Below, piece by piece: positions 1-5,463 of a DNA stretch of 5,463 nucleotides. Under the pieces are notes generated by a model. That model searched no databases. It saw only the letters and a list, made by a program, of their open reading frames with translations, and had not been told where the DNA came from. Source of the stretch: Holophagaceae bacterium (lineage in GTDB: Bacteria > Acidobacteriota > Holophagae > Holophagales > Holophagaceae); assembly GCA_025353305.1 (NCBI GenBank), contig JANXQX010000210.1, forward strand, positions 1-5,463, read 5' to 3'. The position numbers and the translations under genes were made by a program. Within the stretch, counting starts at the first letter, position 1. Each line of letters starts with the position of its first letter.

Positions 1-13
1 CTTCAAAGGGTCA

Positions 14-394
14 CTACTTGTGTTCCTCATCCATTGGCCGATCCAATTCCTTTGGGTTCTTTCCCCAATTGTGGGCATTGGCAATATGCCGAATGAACCG
101 GAGGTCGTACCTGCGTACTAGAAACTCCAATTCCGCATTCCGTTGGCGTAATCGCTGGATGGTTTGTTCGGCTTCACTCATCCGCATTAATTCTGGCTTC
201 TGCCCTTTACGAACTTGGAAAGCGGATTTGATTTGAGGCTTCCGTTCCAATGCCTGTCTACTGAAAAGTTGCCCAACTTGAATATCGACCTCTTTTACAA
301 GGGCTTCCCAGGTAATGGTAGGTAGAGGCCACGATTCGATAATCGTAAGAATCCTCAAGACATCAGTCTGGGTCATCCGCTTCCAGGTCCGCAT
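14..394 (-). CDS. Small TnpC/GmtX-type accessory protein of the recombinase module (126 aa)
   Basis: The last gene of the operon, 26 bases after recombinase 3. The reading frame is open far upstream into recombinase 3, but the Arg/Pro-rich extension is an out-of-frame shadow. The ATG at 394 has GGAGG nine bases before it and is taken as the start. Residues about 7-60 look like a small helical DNA-binding domain, with FSRQALERKPQIKSAF resembling a recognition-helix region. Residues about 70-95 (EAEQTIQRLRQRNAELEFL) show heptad spacing typical of a coiled coil, so it probably dimerises. The tail (FIRHIANAHNWGKNPKELDRP) resembles tails I recall in small hypothetical proteins next to recombinase trios. 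The length equals that of Tn554 TnpC (125 aa), which affects transposition frequency and orientation rather than catalysis; an equivalent role here is inference. No transmembrane segment or signal peptide is visible. The stop is a tandem TAG TGA. A start at the downstream ATG (376) is possible but has poorer ribosome-site spacing. Confidence 0.82.
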   Translation of the reverse strand: MRTWKRMTQTDVLRILTIIESWPLPTITWEALVKEVDIQVGQLFSRQALERKPQIKSAFQVRKGQKPELMRMSEAEQTIQRLRQRNAELEFLVRRYDLRFIRHIANAHNWGKNPKELDRPMDEEHK

Positions 395-402
395 GGAACG
401 AT

Positions 403-408
403 CCCTCC
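403..408 (-). promoter_or_regulatory. Ribosome binding site of the small accessory gene
   Basis: GGAGGG on the minus strand within the 26-base gap between the recombinase 3 stop and the small gene. The GGAGG core sits 9 bases before the ATG at 394. It supports that start and independent initiation of the small protein. Confidence 0.65.
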
Positions 409-420
409 GACTTGGCTGGT

Positions 421-2355
421 TCAAACGGTAGAAGGAGCGCAAAGCTCTATTTTCCTGCCAGGGTTGCCAAGTTGGATCAATCCACCGTCTGGGGTGGTGT
501 AATCCAAGTGCATCCCGAGCAAGGTGCGAAGTCGCTCTCTGCGTTCCCCCGCCAGTGGGATCCAAGGTCCATCCTGGACGTAACCCTTGGAGAGCCCCTC
601 CGTCAGTGTGTTGTATGTTCGTTCGGCGACTTCGAGTTGCCGTCGGGTTTCCTCGATTAGGGCAGGATGCCCTTTGATGATCGCCAACCCTGGGCAGACG
701 GCGCAGCGGTCGGGGATGCTGGGGATCTCTGCGCCATCGTGGTGAAAGCAAATACCAAGGGGGCTGAGTTGAGTATTCCCGAAGGAAGCCGTCATGGCCA
801 ACTGGCGGCGGATAGGGTCCTTGATGCTGTCCAGGGCTTCCTTCATTGGTCCCAACATATTGCCGCCATCATAGGCAGCGGTGGCGATGGCTAGTCGCTC
901 TCGTTGGGTCATGTGATTGTAGTTCTCATTAGCTCGGGGGTCCTTCCTCCCGAAGTAGGACGCGATATCGTCGGCAGTGAACCCGCTAAGTTGGAACAAG
1001 GTGTTGAGCATGTGGCGGAAGCCATTAGTTGAAATGCGCCAGGGCTTGCCGGTTTCAGGGTTGAGCTTGCCAAACCTAGTGAAATAGGAGGTTGGGCCTC
1101 GAAGAGCGTTCCCAATGTTTGATTCGTCCACGATGTTGGTGGTGCCATTCATTCCACCGGCTGTACGGAAGAATCGGTGGCTCACCACAAAAAGAGCCTC
1201 GTGAAGTTCTAACCGCCAAGGAAAGGTCTGGACGGGGCCGGAAAAGGAACGCGCCATGGCAAAGTTCCGAATATCTTGGGCGGAAAGTTCCCAGCGGTTC
1301 CTATCAGAACCCCTTGGTTTGCTACTGAGGACAGGGTCCTGCAAGAGCAGTGGGGACATCGAACCGTCTGTAATACCGAGGATCTTGCTCGCCTCTGTTG
1401 CGGTATAGGTGCGAGTTTCATCCAGAGGGGGTAGATTCAATCCTCCATCGAAGAGAATCCGAGCGTTCTTCCGGTGCGGTTCGGTGATGCGAAGGATTTC
1501 GTCGAGAGCCTCCTTGGCCAGTCCCACGAGCGCAGGGGGCACGATCCGGTTCATTGCATTATTTGTTCCGCCCTTCTCTGGAGCATAACCAATAGAGCAG
1601 GCCGGGAAAATACGTCCCTCCTCATCCCGATAATGGCCTTCGTGCCAGCAATTGGCCGGTAGGGCAAGAAGTTCGTTTATGCGGAATCCGGTGCAGCAGA
1701 GGATTACGCAAGCGCACAGAATGATCTTGTCGTGATCAGTCCCACCGCCATTCATGACGCTGTGATAAACCTCTCCAAGGGCCGTCATAGCACCTTCGGA
1801 AGGCAGTTTGGCCATGGCCTTGGCACGGGTTTCCGGATCGCACGACCGCGAATCCACCTCTCGGGAGAACGGGTTGCGAAATCCCAAAAAGGTTTTGGTG
1901 AGCCGGTGATCATCCAAGGTTTTCGCAGTCAAAGCCAGCAAATGTCCGAATCCGTATTTCGTGGCCATGGCGTATTCAGGGTGCTGGTTGCGAATCGACC
2001 GTGTGGCCTGGTGAAAGTGCTCAATGGTGATTTCGCTCATGCCTTTAAGGCCGGATACCGCTGGACGCAGGTGCCTGGCAAGGGTCAAAAAGCGCCTGAT
2101 CGTCAGCGATCCGCGACCGTCCTTGGTGGCACATTCGTTGGAGACTATGGCTTTCAGGAGGTCTTTGAACTCCCCATCAAAGGGTGCGAACTGGAGGCGG
2201 CGAAACTTTTTCCCTCCAATCCGGTCCGCTGGAAGCTGCCAGAGGTCATCGGAAAAATTGATCCCATATAGCGCCTTGATGTGCTGTTTACCATCATCTA
2301 TGTAGGCCGATAGCCTGGCTTGAGGTTCCGTTTGGAGGGCCGGATGTGTGCTCAT
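421..2355 (-). CDS. Tyrosine recombinase 3 of the trio, TnpB-like, with internal HTH-like insertion (644 aa)
   Basis: A large tyrosine recombinase whose size (644 aa) and C-terminal organisation recall Tn554 TnpB (630 aa). Arg225 with Glu228 in CTGFRINELL forms box I and Lys261 in APEKGGTNN is the probable hairpin lysine. Box II is STNGFRHMLNTL, where Asn444 replaces the usual His and Arg447 is kept. Arg470 in FGRKDPR occupies the His/Trp position, and Tyr479 in ENYNHM is the nucleophile. The Lys261 to box II distance is about 183 residues, against about 70 in XerD. The extra stretch includes a helix-turn-helix/excisionase-like segment at about 317-366 (YTATEASKILGI...). A C536-x-H538/H539...C551-x2-C554 cluster follows, then a Leu/Arg-rich helical tail. 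I chose the ATG at 2355 over the one at 2361: AGGAG lies 7 bases before the former but 1 base before the latter, and 2355 recreates the ATGA overlap with recombinase 2. Family certain; exact role inferred. Confidence 0.94.
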   Translation of the reverse strand: MSTHPALQTEPQARLSAYIDDGKQHIKALYGINFSDDLWQLPADRIGGKKFRRLQFAPFDGEFKDLLKAIVSNECATKDGRGSLTIRRFLTLARHLRPAVSGLKGMSEITIEHFHQATRSIRNQHPEYAMATKYGFGHLLALTAKTLDDHRLTKTFLGFRNPFSREVDSRSCDPETRAKAMAKLPSEGAMTALGEVYHSVMNGGGTDHDKIILCACVILCCTGFRINELLALPANCWHEGHYRDEEGRIFPACSIGYAPEKGGTNNAMNRIVPPALVGLAKEALDEILRITEPHRKNARILFDGGLNLPPLDETRTYTATEASKILGITDGSMSPLLLQDPVLSSKPRGSDRNRWELSAQDIRNFAMARSFSGPVQTFPWRLELHEALFVVSHRFFRTAGGMNGTTNIVDESNIGNALRGPTSYFTRFGKLNPETGKPWRISTNGFRHMLNTLFQLSGFTADDIASYFGRKDPRANENYNHMTQRERLAIATAAYDGGNMLGPMKEALDSIKDPIRRQLAMTASFGNTQLSPLGICFHHDGAEIPSIPDRCAVCPGLAIIKGHPALIEETRRQLEVAERTYNTLTEGLSKGYVQDGPWIPLAGERRERLRTLLGMHLDYTTPDGGLIQLGNPGRKIELCAPSTV

Positions 2356-3992
2356 ACACATTCTCCTAAATCCATTTGGTCTATCCGTCGCAGGATTTCT
2401 TGAACCACGAAAATGTGGATGTCGTAACGAGTGAACTGGTTTTCAGGCTTGCCTTCGGATTGCATCCTGGCACGGCGATCCAACATGAAGTCCAAAACTC
2501 TCGCATGAGGTCCTTCTGTCATGGCCTTGAAGTTGCCGCAGAGGTAGCACTCGATGCTGCCACTCAGGCCACACCGACTACCAGGGCAACCGCAACGCCC
2601 AGTGGCACCAAGGAACAATCCGGTACCTGGGTCGATGAATGGGACCTCCGCCCCTTCATCTTTGGACTCAGAGAACTTGGCACCATGGATGAAGGGCCCT
2701 GCAATGGCTGCCAAACGGTCCCGGAGGAAGGGTTGGTCCAGCATGGCCGCGAATTCGGGGCCGCGCTTGTCATAGACAGGGGTGGATTGGGTGGTAGTTT
2801 GGCCGAGTTCGTAGGCTCGGACCGTTAATGGAGCCCCCGCTCGGGCAAGGTTTGAGGCAAAGGTGTCCCGAAACGAATAAAATGTTGGGACGATGACCTT
2901 TCCTTCACTATCTCTGACCTGCAGCGCGGTGAAGAGACGCTTCAGCTTGAAATCCAATCCACGCGAACTAGAGTGCAACTGCATAGACGGGTCGGAGTGG
3001 GGAAGCCTCGCCACCTTGGCCATACATGCCCCCGATCCGGTTTGTGCAATCGGAAACAGTGGCCAATCAAGAGTGTTGTCCAGTCCCAAATTCTCCCGAT
3101 GTGCGCGGTTCTGGGAGATGAGATCCACGATCAGCCCGCCCCAGGTCGCGCTCAATTGTTTCAATCGAGTGGCGTAGATGTAGTCCTTCTTTCCCTTCCC
3201 TTTGGTGTTGGGGATTTCCAGCCAATAACAGATGGCCCCTTCTGTCTCTTGGACCTCGAAGTGGCTTTCGCGCAGCTTAGCCAGAGAAAGTGGGCGCTGC
3301 CCATGGTCGAGGGCTAGGTAAGTCAGCACGATCCCTGACAGTTTGATTCGCGGGTCAGCCGTCCCGGATCGAATATTTCGAATCGCTTTCAGGAGAGCGG
3401 CTTCAATATTGGCGGCAGTGATGTCGTCATACTTCCTTCTATTCTGGGAGACCATGGAGATAGCAACGCCAGGGGCAACGCGGGTTTGAGTCTGCAGCGT
3501 CGGCCGTCTCCTGGACTTGAAGTGGGACAAGCGGAAAGCCACCGATTCAGAAAACCCTGGGACTCCCATTTCCGCTGCCCAGGTGTAAAGCCTGCGGACG
3601 CTACCCCAGTATTTCTTTCCTGCTCTGGGGAGGCGGTTCTCCAGTTCCGTCCTGGAGGCGATAACATCCGAGAGGGTGATCTCCCCGTTCTGAATCCAGG
3701 GGACAGTCAGGATCGTCCAATCCACGTATTGGAGGCTCTTCACCGTCATGATCGCGGTGCTTTCTGCTCTGTTTTCAAGAAGAAATGCGACGTACCCCTG
3801 AACGACGGGAAGGATCTCTGGGCCTGTTGGGTAGGTTTCCCAGTTCACGAAGGAGCCATTGAACTGTGTGGGCATCTGCCATCCGGCACCAGTAGTGTCC
3901 ACCTTGAATCCGACACTGGTTGTGATGAGAGGTGGAATTTGCGGCAGGGCCTCTGCGACTTGGGAAAGGACTACGGACTGGTGCTGTGTCAT
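2352..3992 (-). CDS. Tyrosine recombinase 2 of the trio, altered active site and C-terminal Cys cluster (546 aa)
   Basis: A tyrosine-recombinase-fold protein, presumably a partner of its two neighbours. Residues about 58-160 look like a core-binding domain and about 185-430 like the catalytic domain. Arg233 in GQRPLSLAKL is the first catalytic arginine, and the lysine-rich TKGKGKKD (about 263-270) fits the catalytic-lysine hairpin. Box II reads FYSFRDTF, so the usual HxxR is Tyr372-x-x-Arg375. The second His/Trp position is Gln398 in ELGQTTTQ, while the nucleophile position Tyr407 (PVYDK) is kept. After the catalytic domain there is a cluster C467-x-C469-x4-C474-x7-C482-x2-C485, which may bind zinc. 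The ATG overlaps the stop of recombinase 1 (ATGA) and has only a poor GAGAAG-like ribosome site two bases away, so translation probably depends on coupling. Its own TGA overlaps the next start in the same way. The fold is well supported; whether it is catalytically active or mainly structural is open. Confidence 0.92.
   Translation of the reverse strand: MTQHQSVVLSQVAEALPQIPPLITTSVGFKVDTTGAGWQMPTQFNGSFVNWETYPTGPEILPVVQGYVAFLLENRAESTAIMTVKSLQYVDWTILTVPWIQNGEITLSDVIASRTELENRLPRAGKKYWGSVRRLYTWAAEMGVPGFSESVAFRLSHFKSRRRPTLQTQTRVAPGVAISMVSQNRRKYDDITAANIEAALLKAIRNIRSGTADPRIKLSGIVLTYLALDHGQRPLSLAKLRESHFEVQETEGAICYWLEIPNTKGKGKKDYIYATRLKQLSATWGGLIVDLISQNRAHRENLGLDNTLDWPLFPIAQTGSGACMAKVARLPHSDPSMQLHSSSRGLDFKLKRLFTALQVRDSEGKVIVPTFYSFRDTFASNLARAGAPLTVRAYELGQTTTQSTPVYDKRGPEFAAMLDQPFLRDRLAAIAGPFIHGAKFSESKDEGAEVPFIDPGTGLFLGATGRCGCPGSRCGLSGSIECYLCGNFKAMTEGPHARVLDFMLDRRARMQSEGKPENQFTRYDIHIFVVQEILRRIDQMDLGECV
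2362..2367 (-). promoter_or_regulatory. Ribosome binding site that fixes the recombinase 3 start
   Basis: AGGAGA on the minus strand. Its AGGAG core lies 7 bases before the ATG at 2355 and only 1 base before the ATG at 2361. This shows that the second ATG is the functional start. The site lies inside the last codons of recombinase 2, so ribosomes ending there are well placed to restart. Confidence 0.72.
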
Positions 3993-5227
3993 GGCTTCTC
4001 AATCTCAATCGATTGAAGGGCTCTGGCATGACGCCGCTGGGAAAGCTCCTGGCTTCGCTTGCCGCCAGATTCCTTTATGGCTGGCAGGCCGTAGCGATCA
4101 GGCATATTACTGGTTTGGGACCAGCCCAGCAGGTAGCAGAGATCCTGACGTTCCTTCGGTGTGAAATTTGGATGGCTCCGAATGTATTCCTCGACGAATG
4201 TGTGGCGAAGGATGTGCGGGCTGAAACTCGCGCCTAATTCTGGAAACGCATTTCGGATGGTTTCGAAAATGCTGTGCATGCGTCGGACGGAAAGCGGGAG
4301 CCCCCGTTCGGAGATGAAGACGTAGGGGGACTTTCTGGCGCCAGGGAATCTACGATCGTCCCGCCTGTCCTCGTTCATCCATGTCTCAAGCGCCTTCATA
4401 CTGGCGGGCGTGAGCCCCAGATACCGGCCTCCACCATGCTGGAGATTTCTTCCCTTCTTAGGGGAAGGGATGATTTTACGAGGATCGTTGGGGTTGTTCC
4501 GCCTTCCCGGAACCACGAACTCCCGATCCCCAAACTTCAGGTCGGTTGTTTGGATCATCAATGGTTCAGCCAGACGCAACCCGTGTTCGAAAAGCAGGGT
4601 AAGAATGGCGAAGTTCCGAATCCTCATCCCCTTCTCAAAAGGGTTGTCTTCGCAGTCAGGATGTATGACTCGAAGGAAGAGATCCTGTTGTGCTGGAGAA
4701 AGCCCGAAACGGCTTCCACCCTCCTTGGATTCCTCCATTTTGGGAGTTCGCTTCTTCCATCGCGCTATCCAACGCTTATACTTCCTTTCGAGGCGGTCGT
4801 GGGTACTGTCCGGGACTCTATGCAACACCTTTTCCGATACCCAGCGAAGATATTGACCGACAAAGATCATGCGGGCCGCCAGGCTACCCATGGCCACCTT
4901 GAGCTTGCCCACTTTGGTTCCAAATGGGACTCCGATGGGGACGCTCATCCACCTTTGGACATCCGCAATCTCATCTTGGGAGAGAAACACCCCGGTGCGG
5001 ACACGCTCCTCCCAACAAATTCCGTTCTGATCGACCCATCGGAACCAATGGCCGACTGCACGAAGCTTAGCTGACATGGTGTTAGTCGCATCGCCTTCTG
5101 GCCAGAGGGCGCTCAGTGTCCAGTCGCCAGTTTCGTAGAGCGGCAATCCGTCCAGGCATAGCAGCGGCAATCTTTCGCCGTTGAGCAACTGGGGGATCCG
5201 AACGGTGTAGGGGTTCGAGCCAGGCAT
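3989..5227 (-). CDS. Tyrosine recombinase 1 of the trio, complete catalytic set (412 aa)
   Basis: A site-specific DNA recombinase/integrase that would cleave and rejoin DNA at attachment sites through a covalent 3'-phosphotyrosine. Residues about 50-160 look like the helical core-binding domain; about 175-385 form the catalytic domain. Visible active-site residues are Arg218 in the GLRLAE box, a candidate beta-hairpin Lys251, His338 and Arg341 in SPHILRHTF, Trp369 in LLGWS at the His/Trp position, and the nucleophile Tyr379 in PDRYG. All canonical positions are thus filled. The start is well fixed: an in-frame TGA lies two codons upstream of this ATG, with only a weak GGA-type ribosome site before it. 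It is the first gene of a four-gene operon, preceded by an AT-rich intergenic segment, and its TGA overlaps the next ATG as ATGA. The length is somewhat above XerC/D (about 300 aa) and near Tn554 TnpA (361 aa). The family is certain; the assignment to a TnpA- or GmtY-like subfamily is inference. Confidence 0.95.
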   Translation of the reverse strand: MPGSNPYTVRIPQLLNGERLPLLCLDGLPLYETGDWTLSALWPEGDATNTMSAKLRAVGHWFRWVDQNGICWEERVRTGVFLSQDEIADVQRWMSVPIGVPFGTKVGKLKVAMGSLAARMIFVGQYLRWVSEKVLHRVPDSTHDRLERKYKRWIARWKKRTPKMEESKEGGSRFGLSPAQQDLFLRVIHPDCEDNPFEKGMRIRNFAILTLLFEHGLRLAEPLMIQTTDLKFGDREFVVPGRRNNPNDPRKIIPSPKKGRNLQHGGGRYLGLTPASMKALETWMNEDRRDDRRFPGARKSPYVFISERGLPLSVRRMHSIFETIRNAFPELGASFSPHILRHTFVEEYIRSHPNFTPKERQDLCYLLGWSQTSNMPDRYGLPAIKESGGKRSQELSQRRHARALQSIEIEKP

Positions 5228-5349
5228 GATTCAATCCATTACAAAAAACATAGAGCGTAATACGGAATTTGAAAGATCAAGAAATGATCATGCCAAAATG
5301 TAATAAAGTCTTTAGAAATAGAAAAATATTTTTGTAATTGTGACAAAAA
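5228..5349. other. AT-rich intergenic segment with repeated TTTTTGTAAT-type motifs
   Basis: GC content is about 25%, against about 59% in the adjoining 5353-5463 and mid-range values in the genes. No coding sequence is seen. TTTTTGTAAT occurs on the plus strand at 5329-5338 and on the minus strand at 5247-5238. A diverged TTTTTGTCACAA sits on the minus strand at 5349-5338, and the shorter TGTAAT core recurs at 5299-5304. An ATGATCAT palindrome lies at 5284-5291. The segment probably carries the operon promoter and binding sites for the recombinases or their small partner. Confidence 0.5.
5267..5296 (-). promoter_or_regulatory. Candidate sigma-70-like promoter of the recombinase operon
   Basis: On the minus strand TTGGCA (5296-5291) matches the -35 consensus at five of six bases. 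It is followed after 18 bases by TCAAAT (5272-5267), which matches the -10 consensus at four of six. It would place transcription start about 30-35 bases before the recombinase 1 ATG. The segment is AT-rich, so chance matches are expected. A competing weaker pair, TTGTCA-18-TCTATT, lies further upstream and overlaps the inverted repeat at 5328-5350. Confidence 0.3.
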
Positions 5350-5350
5350 T
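5328..5350. repeat. 8-7-8 bp inverted repeat, candidate recombinase core/attachment site
   Basis: ATTTTTGT (5328-5335) and ACAAAAAT (5343-5350) are perfect reverse complements separated by the 7-base spacer AATTGTG. Two short inverted arms around a 6-8 bp spacer is the usual geometry of a tyrosine-recombinase crossover site, and the location just outside the recombinase operon, at the boundary with a GC-rich flank, fits an element end. It could instead be an operator for the operon or a weak hairpin after the partial upstream gene. The arms hold only one G:C pair each, which argues against a strong intrinsic terminator. The attachment-site function is inference. Confidence 0.4.
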
Positions 5351-5463
5351 TATGAATAGCGCAAAATCACGTGCTTCCCCTTTGCCAAGGCGGCCAGACC
5401 ACCTGGCAGAATCTCGTGGCCTGCTGCCTCCTTTGCAATCAGAAGAAGGGTGGCCGCACGCCA
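5350..5463 (-). CDS. Possible 3' end of an upstream gene, partial at the window edge (37 codons plus stop)
   Basis: On the minus strand an open frame enters from the right edge and ends at TAA (5352-5350). Its 37 residues end in LAALAKGKHVILRYS. The composition is protein-like: Ala/Leu-rich, balanced charge, ordinary codons. The GC content jumps at its end. I do not recognise the family. If the AT-rich segment is the element end, this would be either a flanking host gene or a neighbouring island gene. The plus strand is also open here from an ATG at 5352 that uses rarer codons (AGG, CGG) and lacks a ribosome site, so the minus reading is preferred but not proven. Confidence 0.4.
   Translation of the reverse strand, partial: WRAATLLLIAKEAAGHEILPGGLAALAKGKHVILRYS

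Noticed and set aside
395..751. N-terminal extension of the small gene up to an ATG at 751
   Set aside because: This Arg/Pro-rich stretch overlaps the conserved C-terminus of recombinase 3 in another frame; the ATG at 394 has a proper GGAGG site and the protein-like sequence starts there.
1732..2271. 179-codon open frame on the plus strand
   Set aside because: Antisense shadow of the N-terminal half of recombinase 3, with no domain pattern.
3486..4016. 176-codon open frame on the plus strand
   Set aside because: Antisense shadow of the N-terminal region of recombinase 2; composition is not protein-like and no start signal is seen.
4274..5074. 266-codon open frame on the plus strand
   Set aside because: It lies wholly antisense to recombinase 1, whose catalytic residues are all visible; no ribosome site or recognisable domain supports the plus reading.
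14..5227. Standard RIT (recombinase in trio) element
   Set aside because: As I recall, RIT recombinases are about 300-400 aa each and lack the extra small protein; 546 and 644 aa plus a 126-aa partner do not fit.
5320..5350. Intrinsic terminator after the partial right-edge gene
   Set aside because: The 8-bp stem has a single G:C pair and would be very weak, although a short T-rich run follows on the minus strand. The geometry fits a protein-binding or crossover site better.
1..5463. CRISPR array, tRNA or rRNA genes, DDE transposase
   Set aside because: No regularly spaced repeats, cloverleaf sequences, rRNA motifs or DDE-type transposase reading frame were seen.

Overview
The window holds one tight operon on the minus strand that encodes three consecutive, different tyrosine-recombinase-family proteins (412, 546 and 644 aa) and a fourth small protein of 126 aa with a DNA-binding-like N-terminus and a coiled-coil-like middle. 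The junctions between the three recombinase genes are both ATGA start/stop overlaps, and the small gene follows 26 bases later, so the four proteins look co-expressed. This is the layout of a recombination module of a mobile element or genomic island. It resembles the Tn554-type tnpA/tnpB/tnpC arrangement and the recombinase-pair-plus-small-protein modules described as gamma-mobile-trio elements, but it has an extra recombinase. It is not a standard RIT element by protein lengths. I assign no gene symbols because family membership cannot be proven without a profile search.

Layout in transcription order (right to left). 5350-5463 is GC-rich (about 59%) and carries the open 3' end of a possible coding sequence that leaves the window at the right edge. 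5228-5349 is strikingly AT-rich (about 25% GC) and contains no gene. It contains candidate promoter elements, repeated TTTTTGTAAT-type motifs in both orientations and an 8-7-8 bp inverted repeat shaped like a tyrosine-recombinase core site, next to the stop codon of the partial gene. Then come recombinase 1 (3989-5227, full catalytic set), recombinase 2 (2352-3992, altered histidine positions and a C-terminal cysteine cluster), recombinase 3 (421-2355, altered histidine positions, an inserted helix-turn-helix-like segment inside the catalytic domain and a C-terminal Cys/His cluster), and the small protein (14-394). Only 13 bases follow the small gene, so any cargo would lie beyond the left edge.

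Organism: the genes have mid-range GC, Shine-Dalgarno motifs are clear and overlaps are dense, all consistent with a bacterium. A member of the Pseudomonadota is my guess from the module type, but the sequence does not settle it.

Working model (inference): the three recombinases act together with the small accessory protein on attachment sites. Recombinase 1 looks fully catalytic, while 2 and 3 keep the nucleophilic tyrosine but have changed general-acid/base positions. The right end of the element probably lies in or near the AT-rich segment at 5228-5350.
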